From contig JAVTVY010051590.1 of the NCBI GenBank assembly GCA_036873755.1, positions 186,001-250,000 on the forward strand: a stretch of 64,000 nucleotides of DNA. The letters run 5' to 3'. Positions within the stretch are counted from its first letter, which is position 1. Each line of letters starts with the position of its first letter. The stretch comes from Hanleya hanleyi (taxonomy: Eukaryota > Mollusca > Polyplacophora > Lepidopleurida > Hanleyidae). The notes under the pieces are model-generated. The model was not told the DNA's origin, ran no database searches, and saw only the letters and a program-made list of their open reading frames with translations. This document shows, piece by piece, positions 59,701 through 64,000 of the stretch. Both the position numbers and the translations under genes were made by a program.

Positions 59701-62138
59701 GTTCCTTTTCATCCACCAAACGCTATACGTATGATATTCTCGCTTTGGAAATGAAAAAGAGAAACGTTGAAGGATATATACCCCTTCCCTGACTAGAAGG
59801 ACACCATCACGTCGTTCAGTCGGCGTGAGAATAAGTCTAGCTGGACTAAAAGTGGTCCCTTGAAGTCCAGTGAAGACTCTATATATCATTAACAGTGTCA
59901 CAGGGATTGTCCGTTGAGAGGAGATTGTCTAAACATTCAACATTGGTAAATGAGAATAAAACCTGACAGATCACAGCATCATGGATAAAGAAAGTGGTAG
60001 GTGATGAGGTTCAGCCTCAATGATTACCATAATATTCAGGTGAGAAATCAAAGGTGTGTAGGCTACATAATCTTCCTTCCAGGAGCTAATTCTTGCTCTA
60101 AATATAGAAGCTGCGGAGAGCCAATATATGTGAATTAGGCGATCATTTTGGATTTTGGCGAACATTCCGGATTTTGGGTCCAATGCACATAATCATGGAA
60201 GGTCTGGTCTGGTACTGCGGACCATGAACCACACTGCGGACAATATAATGAATTCTAGAAAATTTAGTTGCGACAAAAGTATTATGACATAAACTCGTCT
60301 GCTAAAAACTATACGAGTTGGTACCTGTACTTAATGTGGCCATCGCTTAACGTTCCTCCTCATTAAAATTTATCTATCTATCAACGTCAATCAGTTGCTT
60401 GAACACTAGTTTGCGTTGAACTAAAATGGGTTCTGTGTGTACTGTACCGGATATCAAGAACAGAGACATTTTAGTCCTTTAAAAAGACTTGAGTTAAACG
60501 TGGAAAATGTGTACTTTCCCTATTGCTGTGGTTGATTGTATAGGACATATAAGTTGAGCGATGAATATACTGAGTATCACATACTAGTAGCCACCAACTA
60601 GCTTACAAGCGACGCCATTCAAACAAGTTATAAAATTAAGCCATCAAACTTCAAAGGAGAAAGCATGTGTTAAAATACAATTACTCTCAATTATGTGCAT
60701 GAAATACAATTTGACATCTTGTGTACAAGGAAACTCGTTGTTTTCTGTACCATCTCTTTTCTGACATGGTAGGAATTCCACCTGGTCTGCTTAAAAGCCG
60801 AGCACCTTTACATTGCCAGTCTGCCTCCAGGCCGGTTGTCTACATCTCCTTCTCTTTTATAGCTCATTTCAGTGAGTAACCTTCCATTATCTCCGACTTT
60901 GGCTCTGTTCCTATAGGTAAACGACGACGACAGAACAGACACAGCACCCCGCCGACCCTTCCACCAACATTACCCCCGTCTGCGGTATGGCCCAATAACA
61001 ACCGCTCCCCGCCAGACAGTCTCACCACATTGGGCTCTTTCCAGAATCTTTGCATGTCAAAGCGAACTGACCGACTTGTTTACAGGTCAAACTCATCGCA
61101 CTCATTTTTTCTGGGATTTGATGTTTTGAAGAAAGGAAAAGTGGAAGTCCTAAGTTGGACAATACAGAGGGGTATGTATTCGAGAACTTCCATATCCATA
61201 TTATGAAAGATTTATGTCTTAAATTATCCAGTTTATGAACAATATTTCTGATTTCATTATTGAATTCAATGTGCTAAATAAATGTGTTTTCATAAACCGT
61301 ACTACCTGATGGCCTCAGCTGATAAACCGATTGTTCACAATGACCATGGGCTCATGATTTACCCATATTATTGAGACTGGATAGCAGAAATCGGAATATT
61401 CTTATATGCTGACATTCCTAAGTAGCTGTTTGACTTAGGATTAAGAGGACTCGTGTTTGGTCACAAGCCACTCGAAACGTCACCATAAGATATGTATCAT
61501 ATAGACTAAGTGGCAGATAAGTGTCTGTCAAAGAACCCATATGCCATCGTCATATAAAGAGCCACGTTATGATTTTGATTGACAGGTCGTCTGTCTCCGA
61601 TGCGAAGGGAAATCGTTTCGGCGGGGAACTTTAGAAAACAGAGTCACACCTCGCATGTTATAGGGGCGACAAACAAACGTAAGTTGAACCCGAGACTGTT
61701 CCGAGCTTGAAAGTGTAATTACATATAGATTTATATTGAACAAAATATAATGAGCGTTACAGTTCCAGTTAGAGCCATTTTGTCATTAATCCTCAATATA
61801 TTGTATACGGTATGAACCTTCTCCATCGGGCATTACATGTCTCAGTCTGCTTCACATAAGAATATATCTCTTAGTTGCCATTGGATATCCCGCGATTAGT
61901 TGCCATTGGATATCCCTCGATGATTAGTTGCCATTGGATATCCCGCGATGATTACAGAATTATCTATCTTATGTTTCTAGGACACTACAAGAAGTTTAAA
62001 CGAAGACTTTCTAAGCAGTTGAAGCGATGTGAGAAGAAGCGATCGTGTCGCCTCAGACATGTCCTGAAAGCTGTTAAAAAACTTCGCCTACGGAAGGTAT
62101 ATTTTTCTAGAGACTGTGCTGGGTCCACGCGAAACTGA
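38625..62138 (+). CDS. CHRDL: Chordin-like BMP antagonist, complete, 11 coding exons
   Basis: Exons: 38625-38715, 40816-40922, 43642-43735, 47192-47340, 48322-48418, 51663-51764, 52920-53017, 57980-58085, 60917-61171, 61586-61678, 61981-62138. They total 1350 nt, or 449 aa plus stop. All introns are GT..AG with phases 1,0,1,0,1,1,0,1,1,1. Residues 1-19 are a signal peptide, followed by a basic patch (RSSGRKRAKT). Three VWC domains, each with ten cysteines, span about residues 34-96, 113-178 and 215-279. A linker (180-213) separates VWC2 and VWC3. The C-terminal region has Cys327, 414, 420 and 443. The order VWC-VWC-linker-VWC-tail and the length (CHRDL proteins are about 430-460 aa) fit chordin-like 1/2 rather than chordin (four VWC plus CHRD domains) or BMPER. 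Family role: secreted protein that binds BMPs and blocks or shuttles them. N-glycosylation sequons lie at N61, 129, 169, 224 and 340. KRRRQ (283-287) is a possible convertase site. Confidence 0.92.
39201..39300 (-). mobile_element. tRNA-derived SINE fragment in intron 1
   Basis: Reverse copy: TTTTTGAGAGAAATAATAAA followed by AGCGGGAATCGAACC, the complement of a tRNA T-arm (GGTTCGATTCC). Same family as the copies at 48.9-49.3 and 52.7 kb. Confidence 0.55.
39301..40815. other. Intron 1 remainder, nothing else recognised
   Basis: AT-rich intron sequence. A few short ORFs on both strands have no recognisable content. Confidence 0.5.
40816..40922 (+). CDS. CHRDL: Chordin-like exon 2 (VWC1, first half)
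   Basis: Acceptor TTGTTGCAG, donor CAG|GTAAGT. Residues 31-66 include ALDGRRYAAGETWHP and FGAMLCVNCTC, the hallmark start of a chordin-family VWC. It begins in phase 1 and ends in phase 0. Confidence 0.95.
40923..42999. other. Intron 2, first part, nothing recognised
   Basis: AT-rich intron. A T-run of about 15 at 41052 is the only notable tract; no further exon-like sequence seen. Confidence 0.5.
43000..43310. repeat. Short inverted motifs around AACACCA / TGGTGTT
   Basis: Several copies of CAACACC and GGTGTTG face each other at short distances (e.g. GTTGACCAACACCATTATTT then GGTGTAAC). A small cluster of hairpin-prone repeats in intron 2. Confidence 0.45.
43642..43735 (+). CDS. CHRDL: Chordin-like exon 3 (VWC1, second half)
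   Basis: Acceptor ATTCTTTCAG, donor AAG|GTAGCT. Residues 67-97 contain CPKTDCPQP and the closing DQCCPRC. Each VWC is split at the same place by a phase 0 intron. Confidence 0.95.
44050..45515 (+). repeat. 28 bp minisatellite in intron 3, about 52 copies
   Basis: Unit CTTCATGACGCCCATGATGT plus GTGTAAGC. The 5' half favours GTAAGCC units and the 3' half GTACGCC/GTACGTC units with ATGTCC. Minus-strand ORFs rich in MEAYTHHGRHGG-like repeats are artefacts. Confidence 0.95.
45600..46485 (+). repeat. 23 bp minisatellite in intron 3, about 38 copies
   Basis: Unit TCCCTAGATTGAAAGCAAAG plus ATG, with TTCC, AATG and GGAAGC variants. Confidence 0.95.
46720..47105 (+). repeat. 31 bp minisatellite ending next to exon 4
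   Basis: About 12 copies of TATGGTGAGAGTCAGTTATA plus CTGTAGAAATG. The array ends about 90 bases before the exon 4 acceptor. Confidence 0.9.
47192..47340 (+). CDS. CHRDL: Chordin-like exon 4 (linker and VWC2, first half)
   Basis: Acceptor CCTCCTACAG, donor ACG|GTAAGT. Residues 98-147: an acidic linker (VAVEEERIGQDTEQD), then CDFYGATYKNGVMF and NQCVLCVCT. It carries the sequon NNT. Confidence 0.95.
48322..48418 (+). CDS. CHRDL: Chordin-like exon 5 (VWC2, second half)
   Basis: Acceptor GTATGTTGCAG, donor AAAG|GTATGT. Residues 148-179 begin NGRVLCHLKSCP and end DDCCPRCK. Contains the sequon NVT. Confidence 0.95.
48800..49110. repeat. Palindrome with back-to-back SINE halves
   Basis: Centred near 48977. 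The left arm (GTATGGCGTATAGCCCGCCA, then TTTTTGAGAGAGAAAGAATA, then GGGATTCGAACCCACGA) is mirrored on the right (TCGTGGGTTCGATTCCC, TCTCTCTCC, GGCGGGCTATACGCTATAC). The left arm holds a second, tandem T-arm copy (about 48920-48938). Confidence 0.75.
49186..49292 (+). mobile_element. tRNA-derived SINE
   Basis: The tRNA-like head CATAGCTCAGTAGGTAGAGC (box A) is followed by CGGCGCGATAAGCCG (anticodon-arm-like; loop reads GAT) and GTGAGTTGGAATCCC (degenerate box B). The tail is GACGACCAATTTATTCTTTC and TCTCAAAAATCATTTCA. Replacement of the usual T33 and the box B changes make a functional tRNA unlikely. Confidence 0.7.
49713..50486. other. Intron 5, nothing recognised
   Basis: Short overlapping ORFs on both strands without recognisable content. 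Confidence 0.45.
50487..50532 (+). repeat. TTTTTTGTTGTTG microsatellite
   Basis: Repeated T-run/GTTGTTG units in intron 5. Confidence 0.85.
50775..51390 (+). repeat. 17 bp minisatellite with 51 bp higher-order unit
   Basis: Base unit ACATAATGTTATCTTAC. From about 51070 it is ordered as triplets of three variants (TCTTACACATAAT, TCGCACACAGAAT, ACCGTGCACATAAT), a 51 bp unit. The 94-codon minus ORF is a consequence of that period. Confidence 0.9.
51663..51764 (+). CDS. CHRDL: Chordin-like exon 6 (inter-VWC linker)
   Basis: Acceptor CTTCTTCACAG, donor TATG|GTGAGT. Residues 180-213 start EDVFRPP and have no cysteine. Position, size and the DxFRxP start match the CHRDL linker between VWC2 and VWC3. 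Both ends are phase 1, so the exon could be skipped without changing frame. Confidence 0.85.
52690..52850 (+). mobile_element. Diverged SINE copy in intron 6
   Basis: GGGGTCGTGGCTTCAATTTC then CGCTGACGGCTAAATTATTG and TTTCTCTCAGAAAATATTTC matches the box B and tail of the 49.19 kb SINE. A reversed tail fragment (TTGTGAGAAAGAATAAG) precedes it near 52696. It ends about 70 bases before exon 7. Confidence 0.6.
52920..53017 (+). CDS. CHRDL: Chordin-like exon 7 (VWC3, first half)
   Basis: Acceptor TTTCCTAATAG, donor TTG|GTAAGT. Residues 214-246: GMRKNGTTWKPEVAPFG and MKCVECTC. Carries the sequon NGT. Confidence 0.95.
53458..54090 (+). repeat. ~30 bp minisatellite split by a retroelement
   Basis: Units like AACTCCATGGCACCATGACA plus TCCCACCTTG occur at 53458-53545 and resume at about 53984-54090. 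The non-LTR insertion lies between. Confidence 0.75.
53546..53983 (-). mobile_element. 5'-truncated non-LTR retrotransposon in intron 7
   Basis: Minus-strand ORF tail contains RRCRIGHARLTHEHLL, PRCVPCHEDVTVKHILIDC (Cys pair and HIL-C block) and a stop at 53671. This is the usual C terminus of Jockey/I-type RT proteins. The 3' UTR ends TATAGCTGAAATATTGCTGA, ATGCGACGTTAAACC, then a CTCACTCTCTCT tail, like gastropod non-LTR elements. Only the last ~100 codons remain. The ORF continues upstream into minisatellite sequence, so the 132-codon reading frame (53671-54069) is a chance fusion. Confidence 0.75.
54091..55450. other. Intron 7, no gene seen; weak tRNA-like stretch
   Basis: A minus ORF at 54155-54466 has no recognisable domain. 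Near 54838, GGCCCGGTTGTCTCATTGGT followed by CTGGGTGTCTAAG resembles a tRNA D-arm/box A and may be an old SINE head. Confidence 0.35.
55460..55870 (+). repeat. Diverged repeats with CGACCATAATATT / TTTTATGGTCAC
   Basis: About four decayed ~110 bp units containing GCGACCATAATATTCTTGGTCGAA, interrupted by mismatches, then GACCAACATATTCATGA, TTTTTATGGTCACC and TTTCTCAGCCGCGACC-like blocks. Motifs are partly self-complementary (GACC/GGTC). Confidence 0.5.
56400..56640 (-). mobile_element. Retroelement 3' segment, copy B (inverted)
   Basis: Reverse complement of the 35270-35530 segment: AGCAAGCGTCAGATCCGATA, TTCAATATTGAGCAGTCGTC, then TTCAATGATGTCAGCAAGAC. Same element family, opposite strand. 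Confidence 0.6.
56690..56785 (+). repeat. 17 bp minisatellite, about 6 copies
   Basis: Unit GTATCTCAGTCACGCTT, nearly perfect; the last copy has CAGG. Confidence 0.95.
56866..57370 (+). pseudogene. Reverse-transcriptase-like remnant, copy C
   Basis: Reads FTKRYTDDTLR (YxDD-type catalytic motif retained), then, after frame changes, DIHPPSFDLNETTDSPNA, LDLYLYKNEAGLLSRRIYDK and RDDYNFDIVKYLVLN. Order and spacing match copy A (34.6 kb). The following non-coding-looking stretch (57209-57345) also aligns with 35040-35180. Too short and broken to be active. Confidence 0.65.
57371..57979. other. End of intron 7, with another element 3' fragment
   Basis: 57850-57915 (TTATGGACGACGGCTGAATA, TTGAATGACGGACTATACGC) is the same 3' segment found at 35460 and 59030, on the plus strand. 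The ORF at 57382-57645 is unrecognised. Confidence 0.5.
57980..58085 (+). CDS. CHRDL: Chordin-like exon 8 (VWC3, second half)
   Basis: Acceptor TTCTCTTACAG, donor AAAG|GTAAAT. Residues 247-281: NGKIECSRDKCP, then PCKRPRKVKGQCCKVC. The donor region is tandemly duplicated 42 bases downstream (second GTAAAT at 58128). Confidence 0.93.
58440..59570 (+). repeat. Degenerate ~140 bp repeats in intron 8, split by retroelement 3' segment
   Basis: About six old copies share AAAATCCAAGATGGCCGCCA, CTCCGCAGCTTCTATTTGTT, AGAAATTAGCTTTTTGTGTC and TAATATGGGGTTTGCAGGAT blocks. Segment 58890-59110 (ATGATGTCTTGCCGACATAA ... GATGACGGCTGAGTATTGAA) is a further copy of the element 3' region inserted among them. 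Confidence 0.6.
59690..59805 (+). pseudogene. Reverse-transcriptase-like remnant, copy E
   Basis: TTTTCATCCACCAAACGCTA then TACGTATGATATTCTC and GAAGGATATATACCCC align with the YxDD region of copy C. The catalytic motif is mutated (RYTYDIL). Confidence 0.5.
60100..60185 (-). repeat. Inverted single unit of the intron 8 repeat
   Basis: AGAAGCTGCGGAGAGCCAAT and CATTTTGGATTTTGGCG are the reverse complement of the 58.4-59.6 kb unit. Confidence 0.5.
60186..60916. other. End of intron 8, nothing recognised
   Basis: AT-rich intron with no further exon-like sequence. Confidence 0.45.
60917..61171 (+). CDS. CHRDL: Chordin-like exon 9 (C-terminal region, part 1)
   Basis: Acceptor TTCCTATAG, donor AGGG|GTATGT. 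Residues 282-366: a basic GKRRRQ start, a proline-rich stretch (PPTLPPTLPP), Cys327, then GKVEVLSWTIQRG-like sequence. The last resembles the VHVWTIRKG block of vertebrate CHRDL proteins, which anchors the assignment. Confidence 0.85.
61586..61678 (+). CDS. CHRDL: Chordin-like exon 10
   Basis: Acceptor TTGATTGACAG, donor AAAC|GTAAGT. Residues 367-397 (REIVSAGNFRKQSHTSHV). Weakly conserved by itself, but its phases fit exons 9 and 11 exactly and it matches the expected place of the family's C-terminal helix region. Confidence 0.78.
61862..61955 (+). repeat. Three tandem copies just before exon 11
   Basis: TTAGTTGCCATTGGATATCC plus CGCGAT(GA) occurs three times at about 28-31 bp spacing, ending about 30 bases before the exon 11 acceptor. 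Confidence 0.9.
61981..62138 (+). CDS. CHRDL: Chordin-like exon 11 (C terminus and stop)
   Basis: Acceptor TATGTTTCTAG; stop TGA at 62136-62138. Residues 398-449 are highly basic (KKFKRRLSKQLKRCEKKR). They carry Cys414, Cys420 and Cys443 in a pattern like the two cysteines plus final cysteine of vertebrate CHRDL tails (LRKVYFSRDC). Confidence 0.88.
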
Positions 62139-62247
62139 TGATGTTGCTTTTATGGAGATCTATGAAATAGATGACGTCAGCAGATTGTGTGATGTTTCTC
62201 AAATCTCTCAATAACAGCACAATGTGTCGCATCTGGCCGTTAACTAC

Positions 62248-62253
62248 AATAAA
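62248..62253 (+). terminator. Likely polyadenylation signal of the chordin-like gene
   Basis: AATAAA lies 110 bases after the stop codon, the first canonical signal downstream. A longer 3' UTR cannot be excluded. Confidence 0.55.
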
Positions 62254-64000
62254 GCTTCGCGATGATTTGCAGAAATTAGTGCAGAATTAATGACATCCAG
62301 AAATTAAGTGCTCTTCCTCCAAACCAAGTGATTCCTATGTCTGCTGTACAGGAAATGTGGAGTCAGTCTGCGTGTCGAGACTTGCGTGATCGAGCAATCG
62401 GAAATTTCAAAGGGAGGTAACTCCATGTTTACCATGATCAGAAGTAAAAACACTGACCAAATGGACTTAGAGGATATCTAGGAGGCGTCTTCCTTTGTCT
62501 TGATATGATAATCTGATCGGCATAAGCATCTGGCTTTCCACTTAGTCTCCTTCCCGGGCCTGTGCTGTTTAGTTTTTGACCCAGTGCGATTGGATTTTCA
62601 TCCGAAACAATGACAATGGATGTGATCTATTGCTATGGTGATACATTGAATTATTTTGTTGTTGTATATAGATGTATAGTCCTTCCATATTTGTAAAGAT
62701 AGGTTTATTTCGTCTGCTGTTGGCAGAAAACTACAAATGCCATCAATTATTTCTTTCGTGAAATGATGTATTTATTTGATATCGATACGTGTTAATTATA
62801 TTTGTTGATATATTGTTTCAACGAAACTTGAGCAGTCGTTGTGTGACGAAGAGTTTGTCTAGGTTTTTTCATTTTCTAATGAATTAAATCTGACCATAGC
62901 TCTGCTGAATCCTGAAACTAGACAAAAATATCTGTAAAACGGATGATGTTTTATGCGCCCCACTTTGATTATACATCCTATATTATCTTCCAACGCAGAA
63001 AGTAATATTTGAATACAATTTGTTCATTGCTTGACTGCAAAGTAGACACGTTACCATCAAGTTTTTAAGGGTTCCTAGCTTCATATTCGGAAGCATTGTC
63101 ATGAAAAGTCAAATTCAAATTCACTGTGCAATTGTTTTAAACTATTCATTTAACTGTAGGCCGATGGAGGCGTAACGTGAACTGAAAATTACAAGCAAAC
63201 TATCCTATCTGAACACGGACGATGCGCCAACAATGGTGACAGAGTCTGTATCTATTGTTAGAGGGAATAAGATAACAGTGTGATGATTCGCATAACCAGA
63301 CTAATGAGAATTACAGACTTGACCATGGCTCTTCCCACCGATCACCTTTCAGTACTTTTTGTACTGTGCTGGACTCGAAGTAGATAGGTGCCTAGATTGA
63401 CAGTTGATAAGACTCGCTCCCTCATTTGCTTTGGTTTCGCTCCACGTTGGGCGCCAATGTGAGGTACGGGTAGTTCACATCCACAATTTTAATTGGCAAC
63501 CTATCGCTTTCGAGCCTGATACCAATATCTAAAGACAGATACATGTGCAATAAGCTGGTGCACGTACTGGTAACGACTCCATCATACCTATACGATGACT
63601 AGGTCCATATCGAAATCAAGCTTAAAAATATGCCAACAGCCTCGCGACATGGTATAAATGGTATAGGGCTGACACTGAGATATACTAGTATGAAATTGAA
63701 TAAGCTGTATGGTTTGATGGTAAAGGTTGTTGAATTGAATTGAATTGAATTCATTGGAAGCAAAGTGCAGACAGCTTAAAGGTCATTTGAGGGATTTCCT
63801 CGAGATTGTCTAGTATTATATAATTTGCTTGTTATCCACAGCAGACTAAATCAGCACCTATATGACAAATATATGCTGATCCATTGCTGTCGTAAAAATA
63901 TATTCTAACAGTATTGGTACGCTATACTATTCATAGTATAACTTTTCAGTAGTCAAAAGTACTATATCTATCTTTTTAGAACTGTCCTGCCCAGGGTATT
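62254..64000. other. 3' flank, nothing recognised
   Basis: AT-rich DNA. A short (GAATT)n run lies at 63731-63752. No ORF or RNA gene could be supported. Confidence 0.5.

Overview
The window is animal nuclear DNA. It has long introns with GT..AG borders, many minisatellites, tRNA-derived SINEs and retroelement remnants, and almost no long ORFs. A 5'-truncated non-LTR retroelement whose 3' end looks like ones common in gastropods (abalone type), together with dispersed AGGTCA-rich repeats familiar from molluscs, points to a mollusc, most likely a gastropod. The species cannot be named from the sequence.

Layout. (1) 1-0.9 kb: two compact minus-strand ORFs, each with its own TATA box about 55 bases before the ATG; the first runs off the left edge. 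They look like genes of a DNA-virus-like or large transposon-like element and I do not recognise them. (2) 0.9-3.4 kb: a GC-rich regulatory-looking tract with three CCAAT boxes, ETS and CRE sites, a CG/GGGGC tract, and eight ~152-163 bp tandem units each carrying an NRF1-type palindrome. (3) 3.4-14.6 kb: mostly unannotatable DNA with five minisatellites (one made of YY1-like sites), a 175 bp MITE and an 86 bp hairpin. (4) 14.6-34.5 kb: about 20 kb of satellite DNA. Most of it belongs to one superfamily with 44, 42, 38 and 43 bp monomers, and its orientation flips once near 24.8 kb. It contains higher-order repeats and a ~2.6 kb segmental duplication. (5) 34.5-38.4 kb: a decayed reverse-transcriptase remnant and unremarkable DNA. 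(6) 38.6-62.25 kb: one complete plus-strand gene, a chordin-like BMP antagonist with 11 coding exons, 1350 nt of CDS and 449 aa. Its introns hold minisatellites, a palindromic TIR element with nested SINEs, a truncated non-LTR element and more RT remnants. (7) 62.3-64 kb: 3' flank with nothing recognisable.

The chordin-like gene is the only gene I call with high confidence. All eleven exons join in frame with consistent phases. They give a signal peptide, three ten-cysteine VWC domains and the family's cysteine-bearing C-terminal region. The protein would be secreted and would bind BMP ligands outside the cell. The most unusual parts of the window are the TATA-driven ORF pair beside the NRF1-palindrome array, and the inverted satellite superfamily.
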